Positions 33,597-41,697 of a DNA stretch of 64,000 nucleotides are shown piece after piece. The first letter of the stretch is position 1; every line of letters begins with the position of its first letter. The stretch is taken from the NCBI RefSeq assembly GCF_001420605.1, contig NZ_LJIZ01000032.1, positions 1 to 64,000 on the forward strand. The letters run 5' to 3'. Position numbers and translations under genes: made by a program. The notes beneath the pieces were generated by a model. That model ran no database searches and was not told the DNA's origin. It saw only the letters and a list, made by a program, of their open reading frames with translations. Source of the stretch: Bacillus sp. FJAT-25509. Lineage in GTDB: Bacteria > Bacillota > Bacilli > Bacillales > Bacillaceae_G.

Positions 33597-34637
33597 ATGG
33601 ATTTCTCAGAGTACAAAGGTATTTGGGTGTTTATTGAAGAAAACGATAAAGTCATAGCACCCGTGTCACTTGAATTGCTTGGAGCTGGTAAAGAATTAGC
33701 AGAAAAACGTGGTTGCGAATTAGCAGGATTATTAATTGGTGAAAATGTGAAATCGTTAGCCCCTACGTTATTTGAATACGGTGCTGACATCGTTTATGTA
33801 TATGATGACCCAATTTTTAAGGATTATCGTACTGAATCTTATATGAAAGCAGTACTTGAATGTTGTAACAAATATAAGCCTGAAATCTTATTATATGGAG
33901 CTACTTCTAAAGGGAAGGATTTAGCAAGTGCTGTTGCAACTGACTTACCTACAGGTTTAACAGCCGATACAACTGTATTAGATGTTGAAGAAGATACAGG
34001 GCTATTATTAGCTAGTCGACCTGCTTTTGGTGGAAATATAATGGCAACTATTCTTTGTAAGAAATATAGACCTCAAATGGCGACAGTTCGTCCAAAGGTT
34101 ATGAAAGCGCTCACTCCTATTCCTGGCGCTGAGGGAGTTGTGATCGAAGAGGAAATTGATTTAAAAGAAGAAGATATTCGTACAAAAGTTTTAGAGATTG
34201 TACGTGCAACAACTAAGAAGGTTCGCATTGATGAAGCAGATATCATCGTAGCGGGTGGCAAAGGATTAGGTAGTAAAGACGGATTTCAGTTGATTCATAT
34301 GTTTGCTGAATCGATTGGAGCGGCTGTTGGTGCAAGTCGTGATGTAGTTGAAGCTGGCTGGGTTGAACATCATCATCAAGTTGGTCAGACTGGCTTAACG
34401 GTTACACCAAAAATTTATTTTGCAATTGGGATATCTGGCGCAATCCAACATATTGTTGGGATGCAAAATTCAGGTCTCATTATTGCAATCAATAAAGATC
34501 CAAATGCGGCAATTTTTCAATCTTGTCATTACGGCATCGTAGGAGACGCATTTGAAATTGTACCAATGCTGATTAACCAATTCCAAGAAAGTTTTTCTTT
34601 AAAGGAGGAAAATCACGATCATGCCGGAAAAATTTGA
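33597..34637 (+). CDS. fixB: electron transfer flavoprotein alpha subunit, FixB
   Basis: This 346-residue ETF-alpha protein has an N-terminal domain with IWVFIEENDKVIAPVSLELL and a C-terminal FAD domain. The FAD domain contains DIIVAGGKGLGSKDGFQLIH, GAAVGASRDVVEAGWVEHHH, QVGQTGLTVTPKIYFAIGIS and AINKDPNAAIFQSCHYGIVG, which are classic ETF-alpha FAD-contact loops. With FixA it forms the flavin pair that may split electrons between quinone and a low-potential acceptor. It overlaps fixC by 17 bases. Confidence 0.93.
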   Translation: MDFSEYKGIWVFIEENDKVIAPVSLELLGAGKELAEKRGCELAGLLIGENVKSLAPTLFEYGADIVYVYDDPIFKDYRTESYMKAVLECCNKYKPEILLYGATSKGKDLASAVATDLPTGLTADTTVLDVEEDTGLLLASRPAFGGNIMATILCKKYRPQMATVRPKVMKALTPIPGAEGVVIEEEIDLKEEDIRTKVLEIVRATTKKVRIDEADIIVAGGKGLGSKDGFQLIHMFAESIGAAVGASRDVVEAGWVEHHHQVGQTGLTVTPKIYFAIGISGAIQHIVGMQNSGLIIAINKDPNAAIFQSCHYGIVGDAFEIVPMLINQFQESFSLKEENHDHAGKI

Positions 34638-35916
34638 TGTAATTGTCGTTGGAGCAGGCCCAGCAGGAATTTCATGTGCATACGAACTCGCAAAAAATGG
34701 TGTTAATGTTGTCCTTATTGAAAGAGGAGAGTATCCAGGTTCGAAAAATGTTATGGGTGGCGTATTGTATCGTAAAATGATGGAGGATGTTATACCTGAA
34801 TTTTGGAAGGATGCACCAATTGAGCGTGTGATTGTAGAGCAACGAGTTATGATGCTTGATAAACAATCCGCTACTACCTTTGGATATAAAGGTCTTGAAT
34901 TTGCTGAGGAACCTTATAATAATTTTACTGTTCTGCGCTCAAAATTTGATCAATGGTTTGCTCAAAAAGCAGTAGAACAAGGTGCATTATTAATTAATGA
35001 AACAGTTGTTCTCGAGTGTATTGTTGAAAACGATATGGTTGTTGGGGTAAGGACGGATCGACCAGACGGTGATTTATATGCCGATGTGGTAGTTCTAGCT
35101 GATGGAGTAAATTCACTTTTAGGAAAATCTTTAGGTTTCCATAAAGAATGGAGACCAGATGAAGTCGCTTTGGCTACAATGGAAATTTTAAAGCTGGATA
35201 GTAAAATAATTCAAGATCGATTCGGTCTTGAAGGTAACCAAGGGGTAGCAATTGAGCTATTTGGAGATGCGACAAAAGGCATAGTTGGCACAGGATTTTT
35301 ATATACAAATAAAGATTCTCTTAGCATTGGGGTCGGTACATTATTATCAGGAATGATTGAAAATAAATTGAAACCTTATGATTTACTTGAATATGTTAAG
35401 AATCATCCGATGATTAGACCGTATATTCAAGGAAGCGAACCACAAGAATACCTTGCTCATTTAATTCCTGAAGGTGGGTACAAATCGATTCCTAAATTGG
35501 TAGGAAACGGAGTGTTGGTAATTGGTGATGCAGCACAGTTAGTAAACGCAATTCATCGTGAAGGCTCAAATATGGCAATGACATCTGGAAGATTAGCAGC
35601 AGAGACCATTATCGAAGCAAAAGCGATTGATAACTACTCTGATGTTGCTTTAAAACCATACGCTGATAAATTATTAAATAGCTTCGTAGGACAGGATTTG
35701 AAAAAATATAAAGATGCAACACATCATTTTGAAAAATTCCCTCAATATTTCGAGCAATATATTCCACTATTAAATAAATCTGCCAGCCAAATGTTTACAG
35801 TAGATGGTAAATCTAAATGGGAAAAACAAAAGAATATTATGAGTAATATAGGAGGAGCAAAGGCTAAAATTAAGCTTGCGAAAGATGTATACAAAGCATG
35901 GAAGGTGATGAAATAA
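34621..35916 (+). CDS. fixC: FixC flavoprotein (ETF:quinone oxidoreductase-like)
   Basis: This 431-residue FAD protein has the Rossmann motif VVGAGPAGISCAYELAKNGV (9-28) with IERG, a second FAD motif GVLVIGDAAQLVNAIHREGS and the ETF-QO-type N-terminus YPGSKNVMGGVLY. It lacks the C-terminal ferredoxin domain of full ETF-QO, which is supplied by the separate FixX. It should pass electrons from FixAB to quinone at the membrane face. AAAGGAGGAAAATCACG precedes the ATG inside fixB. Confidence 0.92.
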   Translation: MPEKFDVIVVGAGPAGISCAYELAKNGVNVVLIERGEYPGSKNVMGGVLYRKMMEDVIPEFWKDAPIERVIVEQRVMMLDKQSATTFGYKGLEFAEEPYNNFTVLRSKFDQWFAQKAVEQGALLINETVVLECIVENDMVVGVRTDRPDGDLYADVVVLADGVNSLLGKSLGFHKEWRPDEVALATMEILKLDSKIIQDRFGLEGNQGVAIELFGDATKGIVGTGFLYTNKDSLSIGVGTLLSGMIENKLKPYDLLEYVKNHPMIRPYIQGSEPQEYLAHLIPEGGYKSIPKLVGNGVLVIGDAAQLVNAIHREGSNMAMTSGRLAAETIIEAKAIDNYSDVALKPYADKLLNSFVGQDLKKYKDATHHFEKFPQYFEQYIPLLNKSASQMFTVDGKSKWEKQKNIMSNIGGAKAKIKLAKDVYKAWKVMK

Positions 35917-36213
35917 ATGAGTGAGACAAAAAAAGAAAGTACAATCGAAGAAAAGCAGTATCTCGTTCGTTTTAATGCCGATACAAAATCGCACTTAACT
36001 GTACTAGATTCCGATATTTGTATGACAAAATGTCCTGATAAAATCTGTACGATCTTTTGCCCAGCAGAAGTTTATAAATGGGAAAATATTCGAATGCATG
36101 TTGGATACGAGGGATGTCATGAATGTGGAAGCTGTAGAATAGGCTGTCCTCATCAAAATATTAAATGGGAATATCCGAAAGGTGGGCACGGAATTATATT
36201 TAGATTGGGGTGA
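35917..36213 (+). CDS. fixX: FixX ferredoxin-like protein
   Basis: This 98-residue iron-sulfur protein is the fourth part of the FixABCX complex. It has Cys at 35, 39, 44, 48, 67, 70, 73 and 77. The C67-x2-C70-x2-C73-x3-C77 run with Pro is a [4Fe-4S] motif, and the sequence CPAEVYKWEN and CHECGSCRIGCPHQNIKWEY are typical of FixX. Its start directly follows the fixC stop. In diazotrophs FixX supports ferredoxin reduction for nitrogenase; no nif gene is in this window. Confidence 0.92.
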   Translation: MSETKKESTIEEKQYLVRFNADTKSHLTVLDSDICMTKCPDKICTIFCPAEVYKWENIRMHVGYEGCHECGSCRIGCPHQNIKWEYPKGGHGIIFRLG

Positions 36214-36219
36214 TCTGAA

Positions 36220-36399
36220 ATGTTCTCGATAGGCAACTATGTTATGTTTAGCTTAGATGGTGCTGTGGGAACGGTTATGGAAACTAAAGATAATCATTGC
36301 TTAGTAGCTTGGGAGGATCGTGTTTGTAGCTGGGCAAGTTTCGATCTACTAAGGAAAATTAGCTGCGCAGAATTAATTCAACTCTTCACTCCAAAATAA
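36220..36399 (+). CDS. small 59-residue protein at the end of the fix operon
   Basis: The ATG stands six bases after the fixX stop with GGGGTGAT as ribosome binding site, so it is almost certainly co-translated. The product starts MFSIGNYVMFSLDGAVGTVM and has NHCLVAWEDRVCSWASFDLL. It looks like a small SH3-like barrel (a strand, turn, GTV, CLVAWED pattern as in DUF2187-type proteins), with three Cys. No function is known. It may be an assembly or regulatory partner of FixABCX. It is below the usual length cut-off of gene finders. Confidence 0.75.
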   Translation: MFSIGNYVMFSLDGAVGTVMETKDNHCLVAWEDRVCSWASFDLLRKISCAELIQLFTPK

Positions 36400-36436
36400 T
36401 TCACCTATTTTTAAATGTAAAAAACCTATAAAATAT

Positions 36437-36480
36437 GGGGGCTATATGGGAGGTACCTAAAACCACCTATATAGCCCCCA
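36437..36480 (+). terminator. strong hairpin after the fix operon
   Basis: GGGGGCTATAT..GGAGGT pairs with ACCACCTATATAGCCCCC across an eight-base loop. It is the most stable hairpin in the window, but no run of T residues follows, so it may protect the mRNA 3' end rather than terminate. Confidence 0.6.
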
Positions 36481-36496
36481 ATTACATATTAGAGCA

Positions 36497-36922
36497 TCAC
36501 ATTAACCCGTATACCATAAAAACAATTCTAAATGTTCCTTTTTCTATTTTCACTTTTTTAGGTTCTATGATAGATTTTTTTTCAGATTTCGGTTTACATA
36601 TTTTACAGGATTTTTTTAAGTTATCACTGTTTTTAGGTATAGATAATTTTGTTTTTTCTTTTTGACTAGTTTCTAGTTTAGAGTGTTCAGTTTTATTAAC
36701 TATCTTGGTTGGTTTAGTACTTATGTCTTTTTCTGTTGCTTCATTATATTCTGCTTCATTTGAAGGATCTGTAAAGGAGGTAAAAATAAATATAACAAAT
36801 AAGGCCCCAGTAATAATAAAATTCTTTAAAGCCTTTCCGTTCATTTTAAAGAAAGAGATCATCCCCAAAATAATAAAAAATAGGATTCCAATAAGACATA
36901 AAAATTCAATAAACGTGTACAA
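36497..36922 (-). CDS. membrane-anchored Lys/Glu-rich protein
   Basis: This 141-residue protein starts at TTG with GGGAGG seven bases upstream. Two membrane segments at the N-terminus (FIEFLCLIGILFFIILGMIS and NFIITGALFVIFIFTS) are followed by a charged, low-complexity tail (NEAEYNEATEKDISTKPTKI to SEKKSIIEPKKVKIEKG) and a short hydrophobic end. The build resembles Bacillus surface proteins whose C-terminal domain has been lost, so truncation is possible. No family is recognised. Confidence 0.55.
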   Translation of the reverse strand: MYTFIEFLCLIGILFFIILGMISFFKMNGKALKNFIITGALFVIFIFTSFTDPSNEAEYNEATEKDISTKPTKIVNKTEHSKLETSQKEKTKLSIPKNSDNLKKSCKICKPKSEKKSIIEPKKVKIEKGTFRIVFMVYGLM

Positions 36923-37659
36923 TAGATAGCCTCCCTATATTTCGCCACATAATAAATATTCGTTATAGAGGACTAAATAACCTTTTTGAAGTGAAATGAA
37001 CCATTACTAAAGTTTAGGAGTGTTCCGTTAAACAAAATAATAAGTACTATTTTCCTGTGCTTAACAATTTGTTTTTAGTGCTTTAGTTGTTATTGTTTGA
37101 TAACTAAATAACACCCGTAGATAAAAATGTTGTATACCTATAAATCCAATATCAAAGGAATAATTTTTTCCTAGAAAAAATAGACCACTAATATGAGCTC
37201 GTTCATTTATAAGGAAGACTCCTATTAATATAGAAGTCTTTACATAATTTTTAAATAACGTCAGTCCACTTAAATTAAAAAGTTCCCCAAATTGTCTCCT
37301 AGTTATTTAATTTAGAATACATCATTATACAAATCTAGGGGACATTAATAGTAGTAAAAAATGTTAATGTTCCAGCAATCCAAAACTATATACTTATAAC
37401 ATTTACATGCTAATGTTATTAATAGATATAGGATCTTACGACTATATCTTTTTTATTTTGAAGTTTAAGGGAAACGTTGAAACGAATATTAAGGATAAAG
37501 GAATTAATATTTACTAAAACTATACAATTCGAACCATATGAATGAATAAATTCAACCGTATAATTAAATTCATTAATTAAATACGAATAATATCATTGAC
37601 TAAATAATAGATTGAATTTATATTTAATTTTAAATATTCAAATAATTAGGGGTGCTTAA
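36923..37659. other. 737-base intergenic region
   Basis: I see no gene with a ribosome binding site on either strand. Weak hairpins are present: AAGACT..AGTCTT near 37212-37236 and TAACATT..AATGTTA near 37397-37419. The right end holds the leader of the DUF62 gene. Confidence 0.5.
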
Positions 37660-38499
37660 ATGGGAAATGCATTAGTGTTTCAGTCAGATTTTGGATTACT
37701 AGATGGAGCAGTTAGCGCTATGTATGGTGTTTCTTGTAATGTAAATCAAGATATAAAGATTTACGACTTGACCCATGATATACCTCAATACAATATTTGG
37801 GAAGCTTCATATAGACTTGTACAAACAATGAATTACTGGCCAGTTGGAACAGTATTTGTTTCAGTTGTAGACCCAGGTGTAGGGTCAGATCGTAGAAGCA
37901 TAGTGGCTCGCACAAATACGAATCACTTCATTATTACACCTGATAACGGAACATTAACACATGTTGGCAAAATATATGGGATCAACCAATTAAGAGTCAT
38001 TGACGAAGAAATTAATAGACTTCCAAATTCAAGTGAATCTTATACTTTCCATGGAAGAGATATATTTGCTTATACAGGTGCAAGATTAGCTTCTGGAATA
38101 ATCGACTTCGAAAATATTGGTCCAGAAGTAGATTCAAATTCATACATACAATTACCTATTAAAGAATGCCATAGTGAAAACAATTCGATAACAGGAACAA
38201 TTGATATACTTGATGTTCGTTATGGTAGTATTTGGACGAATATTGGTCGATCAGATTTTCTCAAACAAGGCGTTTCTCATGGGGACTTTGTCGAAGTGCT
38301 AATTACATACCAAGGAAGAAAAGTATACAAACAAGCCGTAAAATATGGAAAATCATTTGCTGATGTAGCAATTGGAGAACCAATTTTATATGCAAACAGT
38401 CTGGATCAAATGGCAGTTGCTGTAAATCAAGGTTCGTTTACTGATGAATACGGAATTGATACCGGGATCGAATGGGAAATAACACTTATAAGCAAGTAG
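37660..38499 (+). CDS. SAM hydrolase (adenosine-forming), DUF62 family
   Basis: This 279-residue protein has the SAM hydroxide adenosyltransferase pattern: N-terminal VFQSDFGLLDGAVSAMYGV with the substrate-binding Asp, VFVSVVDPGVGSDRRSI, ITPDNGTLTHV and FHGRDIFAYTGARLASG. The C-terminal domain has YANSLDQMAVAVNQGS. Family members convert SAM and water to adenosine and methionine. Fluorinase and chlorinase are relatives, but their insertion loops are not evident. TTAGGGGTG precedes the ATG. Confidence 0.9.
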   Translation: MGNALVFQSDFGLLDGAVSAMYGVSCNVNQDIKIYDLTHDIPQYNIWEASYRLVQTMNYWPVGTVFVSVVDPGVGSDRRSIVARTNTNHFIITPDNGTLTHVGKIYGINQLRVIDEEINRLPNSSESYTFHGRDIFAYTGARLASGIIDFENIGPEVDSNSYIQLPIKECHSENNSITGTIDILDVRYGSIWTNIGRSDFLKQGVSHGDFVEVLITYQGRKVYKQAVKYGKSFADVAIGEPILYANSLDQMAVAVNQGSFTDEYGIDTGIEWEITLISK

Positions 38500-38578
38500 G
38501 AAAAGCTTAAGAGTATCAAATATATAGGGCTAGTAGAAAAGAGCTAATTTTAGTAATTTTTCAATTGAATTTTAACTT

Positions 38579-38616
38579 AGAAGTTTACTTATATTTAAGT
38601 GGGCTTCTCTTTTTGT
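38579..38616 (+). terminator. rho-independent terminator
   Basis: AGAAGTTTACTT pairs with AAGTGGGCTTCT, with G-T pairs, and is followed by CTTTTT. It ends the DUF62 gene. Confidence 0.7.
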
Positions 38617-38888
38617 TGTGAATTTTAATCGGAAAATTGGAACTTTCGAAGTAGAATTTATAAGTTTACGTGAAATGTTTCACGTGAAAAACATTTTTGA
38701 CTCTATTAAATTTCTTATATTTAGGGGATTTGTTTAATTAAAAGTAAAATTTAAGTGAACGTTTTCACAAATTATTCACAGACAATGGTATTTTTCTTTA
38801 CTATAATTGGCCTTAACTTCAAGATAGATGTTTAGTTCTTTTTTGAAATATCTTTAATGAAGAATTTTATTTAAGGGGTTTTGATTAA
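38617..38888. other. leader of the WxL gene
   Basis: This AT-rich stretch contains the parS-like site and a dyad GTGAACGTTTTCAC at about 38756-38769. That dyad has some likeness to a cre or other operator but lacks the full CcpA pattern. TACTATAATTGG near 38800 is a plausible -10 region. Confidence 0.45.
38676..38691. promoter_or_regulatory. candidate parS site (Spo0J/ParB binding)
   Basis: TGTTTCACGTGAAAAA differs at one position from the Bacillus parS consensus TGTTnCACGTGAAACA. A second ACGTGAAA half-like motif (38668-38675) overlaps just upstream. parS sites are usually near oriC, while sigA/dnaG-type genes lie far from it in B. subtilis, so this would be an outlying site or a chance match. 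Confidence 0.5.
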
Positions 38889-39602
38889 ATGAAGGTTTCA
38901 AAAATTGTAGCAATTGGTGTAGTAAGTTTTTCAACACTCGTAGGAGCGGCAAACACTTCCTTTGCAGCTGTCGCGTCTCAAGCAAATTCAAAAGCAGCTA
39001 TTAATTTTACAGAAGGTTCTGGTCCAGTAACTCCAGTAGATCCAACTGACCCAGCAACTCCATTAGAGCCAATTGGACCTACTGATCCAACAGATCCTCC
39101 TACAGGTGAGACAGGTTCGTTAACATTGGACTTTGTTTCTTCAGTTCAATTTGGTTCGAAAGAAGTTTCAAGTAGTGATCAGGTTTATTCTTCTACATCT
39201 AAAAAGCCTTTTATCCAAGTTTCTGATCGACGAGGTACTGGTGCAGGGTGGGAAGTGACAGCTAAAGCTAGTAAATTTACAAACGGTGCAAGTGAATCAC
39301 TACCTGGAGCGGTTCTTACATTTAAAAATGGATCAGTTGTAACACCAGGAAGTGGAACTGGCCCAACGCCTGCTCAAACGATTACATTAAATACAGATGG
39401 ATTAACTGAATCATCAGTTGTTACTGCTGAAGCAGGTACGGGACTTGGTACTTGGTTAACTAGATGGTTAGGCCCAAATCCAGATGTTAATGATGGTGCA
39501 GTAAATAATAATGTTACTTTAAAAATTCCTGGTGGAACAGCAACAGTAGGTAATCATGAAGCAATTGTTACTTGGACACTAGTCGATGCTCCTGGAGTAT
39601 AA
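38889..39602 (+). CDS. WxL-domain cell-surface protein
   Basis: This 237-residue exported protein has a signal peptide (MKVSKIVAIGVVSFSTLVGA, cleavage after SFAA near residue 27). A Pro/Thr/Asp-rich linker (PVDPTDPATPLEPIGPTDPT) and a WxL domain with VSDRRGTGAGWEVTAKA, TWLTRWLGPN and final GNHEAIVTWTLVDAP follow. WxL domains bind peptidoglycan non-covalently. They usually occur in clusters with DUF916-type partners; none is adjacent here. AAGGGG lies upstream of the ATG. Confidence 0.88.
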   Translation: MKVSKIVAIGVVSFSTLVGAANTSFAAVASQANSKAAINFTEGSGPVTPVDPTDPATPLEPIGPTDPTDPPTGETGSLTLDFVSSVQFGSKEVSSSDQVYSSTSKKPFIQVSDRRGTGAGWEVTAKASKFTNGASESLPGAVLTFKNGSVVTPGSGTGPTPAQTITLNTDGLTESSVVTAEAGTGLGTWLTRWLGPNPDVNDGAVNNNVTLKIPGGTATVGNHEAIVTWTLVDAPGV

Positions 39603-39634
39603 TTAAATCTACATAAAAAAGTTAATTGATTTTT

Positions 39635-39677
39635 AGCCTGATTAGAGTACTTTCTATCAGGCTTTTTATATTTTTCT
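39635..39677 (+). terminator. rho-independent terminator
   Basis: AGCCTGAT pairs with ATCAGGCT and is followed by TTTTATATTTTT. It ends the WxL gene. Confidence 0.8.
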
Positions 39678-39744
39678 ACTAAAAAATTCTGTATAATTTA
39701 AACTGTCGTTAAGGACAGCTTAGAAACTAAAGGTGGAGATTTTA

Positions 39745-40212
39745 TTGGAATCATATTCTAAATTAGCAAGTAGATCAAGTAGGTTATTAGCAATATTGGT
39801 TGATGGATTTATAAGTTTTCTTTTTATTTTTGCCATTTCTATTATTACTGGAATGACAAAGTTTTCAACATTTTTTGATCCTACTAGAGTAGACAAATTT
39901 GATATTTGGACTTCTCTACTATCCATTATTAGTGTCATTATATTTTATATTTTGATCCCTACATTTGTTTGGAAAGGGCAAACATTAGGAAAGCGTTGGT
40001 TAAATATTGTAATCGTTAAGAACGATGATCAGGAAGTAAATTTAAAGACGATGTTTTTAAGAGAAATTTTTTTCGTTTTAGGATACATTAAAATACCATA
40101 TTTTTCGTTAGTTGTAGGTTTTGTTGCATTTGTCGATCCTTTTTTCATTTTTTCTGCAGATCGCAAAACACTACATGATTTAATTGCTAAAACTAAAGTA
40201 ATTGATGTATAA
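39745..40212 (+). CDS. RDD-family membrane protein
   Basis: This 155-residue protein starts at TTG (39745) after AAAGGTGGAG; a GTG at 39733 lies inside that ribosome binding site. It has the RDD pattern with three membrane segments: SRLLAILVDGFISFLFIFAI with the signature Arg/Asp, IISVIIFYILIPTFVWKGQT followed by LGKRWLNIVIV, and PYFSLVVGFVAFVDPFFIF with a final KTLHDLIAKTKV. The function of the family is mostly unknown; some members act in ion exchange. Confidence 0.87.
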   Translation: MESYSKLASRSSRLLAILVDGFISFLFIFAISIITGMTKFSTFFDPTRVDKFDIWTSLLSIISVIIFYILIPTFVWKGQTLGKRWLNIVIVKNDDQEVNLKTMFLREIFFVLGYIKIPYFSLVVGFVAFVDPFFIFSADRKTLHDLIAKTKVIDV

Positions 40213-40247
40213 AAAAGAAAGCTCATTTCGAGCTTTCTTTTTTATTT
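40211..40247. terminator. bidirectional terminator
   Basis: AAAAAAGAAAGCTC pairs with GAGCTTTCTTTTTT, with T tracts on both strands between the RDD gene and the convergent small gene. Confidence 0.85.
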
Positions 40248-40553
40248 TAAAATTTTCATCTGGCTTATATGGGCACGTGTTTCTTCAGTACCTAATTCAT
40301 AAATCATTGCATAAGCTTGTTTTAAAAAATAGTCATATCCATCGTTGTTTTCTTGACTCCAATTTGTGATTGGAATGATGAAAGCAGTTTGAATACCTGC
40401 TGCTTCATCATAACTGTCAATCTGATGGAAAATTCTTTCGAGTCTATGTTTTTCATCAATTGTAGCATCGATTTCTAGCTCATAAGGTGCGTCCCCTTGA
40501 TTCGGAACAATTGTTTTTGCTTGAACAGATACATAATATCTCCTTTTTTCCAT
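40242..40553 (-). CDS. conserved hypothetical protein
   Basis: This 103-residue soluble protein starts MEKRRYYVSVQAKTIVPNQG and has PYELEIDATIDEKHRLERIF and AGIQTAFIIPITNW. It is an alpha/beta pattern I remember from uncharacterised Bacillus proteins, without a named function. AGGGAGATCTTT lies before the ATG. It is convergent with the RDD gene. Confidence 0.65.
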   Translation of the reverse strand: MEKRRYYVSVQAKTIVPNQGDAPYELEIDATIDEKHRLERIFHQIDSYDEAAGIQTAFIIPITNWSQENNDGYDYFLKQAYAMIYELGTEETRAHISQMKILK

Positions 40554-40725
40554 AAAGATCTCCCTTTTACGTATTTTTGGTTATCATTTTTATTATCTTC
40601 ACCGACCAGTGCTTTATTCAAAATTAATAATCAGCGCTAATAGCCCTAAAAAGGAATTTCATAAATAATATTGAAATATAAATTTGATATTAAGATAATT
40701 TAGGTATGGATAAGGGGGGGAATTT

Positions 40726-41337
40726 ATGAAGGGACTATATCGAGAATTTTTTCTTCATTTCGATATTATTGTGATGGGGGTACTTTTTTTAATTGGGATT
40801 ATTTATAGTATAGGATTTCATTTTTCTTGGTTTACTGTCTTAATTTTCATTATAGGAATAATCTTTTTTATGTTTAGTGAGTATGTAACTCATCGTTTTA
40901 TTTTCCACATTAAGGCACCAAAAAATAAACTATTTCTTAAATTTATGAAAAGAATTCATTATGATCATCATACGTATCCAGATGATTTGAAATTGTTATT
41001 TTTACCGATATGGTACAGCATTCCGAATTTAGGATCACTTTGTATCATTTATTTTTTGATATCTAGAAATCTAATTCAAACGATCGCATTTGGCTCAGGT
41101 TTAGTTTTTATGTTACTAGTGTACGAATGGAAGCATTATGTAGCTCATAGGCCAATTAAACCATTAACAAAAGTAGGGCGACAGATTAAGAAGCTACATA
41201 TCCTGCATCATTTTAAAAATGAAAACTTTTGGTATGGCGTATCGACACCTATTTTTGATGGGATCTTTGGTACGTTGAAGGATGAGAAGGAAGTAGTAAC
41301 AAGTAATACCGCGAAAGCCTTAGAAGAAAGAATGTAA
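40726..41337 (+). CDS. sterol desaturase / fatty acid hydroxylase family protein
   Basis: This 203-residue membrane di-iron protein has three or four hydrophobic stretches and the full His-box set of the FA_hydroxylase superfamily: HRFIFH (57-62), HYDHHTYP (78-85), HYVAHRP near 138 and LHILHH near 154. It probably hydroxylates or desaturates a lipid; the substrate is unknown. AAGGGGGGAATTT precedes the ATG. A 31-residue membrane peptide gene follows 32 bases downstream and may be co-transcribed. Confidence 0.87.
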   Translation: MKGLYREFFLHFDIIVMGVLFLIGIIYSIGFHFSWFTVLIFIIGIIFFMFSEYVTHRFIFHIKAPKNKLFLKFMKRIHYDHHTYPDDLKLLFLPIWYSIPNLGSLCIIYFLISRNLIQTIAFGSGLVFMLLVYEWKHYVAHRPIKPLTKVGRQIKKLHILHHFKNENFWYGVSTPIFDGIFGTLKDEKEVVTSNTAKALEERM

Positions 41338-41369
41338 GCAGAAAGTAAAAGAGTTATCTTGGAGGAATA

Positions 41370-41465
41370 ATGTTTTACTTATTTTCTTTTTTAATTGGTG
41401 GTTGTTACGGCATTATTGCTGGTTGTACGTTTTATATAATTAAAATGATTAAGGAAAATGCCTAG
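41370..41465 (+). CDS. 31-residue membrane peptide
   Basis: TTGGAGGAATA precedes an ATG opening MFYLFSFLIGGCYGIIAGCT and ending IIKMIKENA, a single membrane helix with a positively charged tail. The stop codon lies inside the 5' arm of the terminator. It is too short for standard gene calling but has all signals of a real small gene, possibly a partner of the hydroxylase upstream. Confidence 0.65.
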   Translation: MFYLFSFLIGGCYGIIAGCTFYIIKMIKENA

Positions 41466-41487
41466 TGTTTACGCTAGGTTTTTTTTG
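41460..41487 (+). terminator. terminator overlapping a stop codon
   Basis: CCTAG-TGTTTACG-CTAGG is followed by eight T residues. The TAG in the 5' arm is the stop codon of the 31-residue gene. Confidence 0.75.
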
Positions 41488-41625
41488 TCGGTTTTAGCAC
41501 CTTTTATTTATGAAACAGCCTATTTTAATGAACTTTTACTAAAAAATTAATATTTTATTAAAATTGAAAAAAGGGTAAATATTTGATTGGATGGCCTACT
41601 ATACTGAAAATAAGGGGGAATGATT

Positions 41626-41697
41626 GTGTCATTGGATCGAACTCAATTAGAAAATGTTTTAAGACAGATAAAAGAAAAGAGAAATTCAAATGACTAA
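41626..41697 (+). CDS. 23-residue leader peptide coupled to the MFS gene
   Basis: GTG at 41626 follows AAGGGGGAAT and opens MSLDRTQLENVLRQIKEKRN, ending SND. Its TAA overlaps the MFS start region (ATG at 41690 lies eight bases before the end). The transporter has no ribosome binding site of its own except within this frame, so translational coupling is likely. Confidence 0.5.
   Translation: MSLDRTQLENVLRQIKEKRNSND

Noticed and set aside
36435-36929. plus-strand frames 36435-36665 and 36705-36929
   Set aside because: They overlap the fix hairpin and the minus-strand membrane protein gene and have no ribosome binding site.
38756-38769. CcpA cre site GTGAACGTTTTCAC
   Set aside because: It is a good dyad, but the spacing and core differ from the cre consensus by too much for a firm call.
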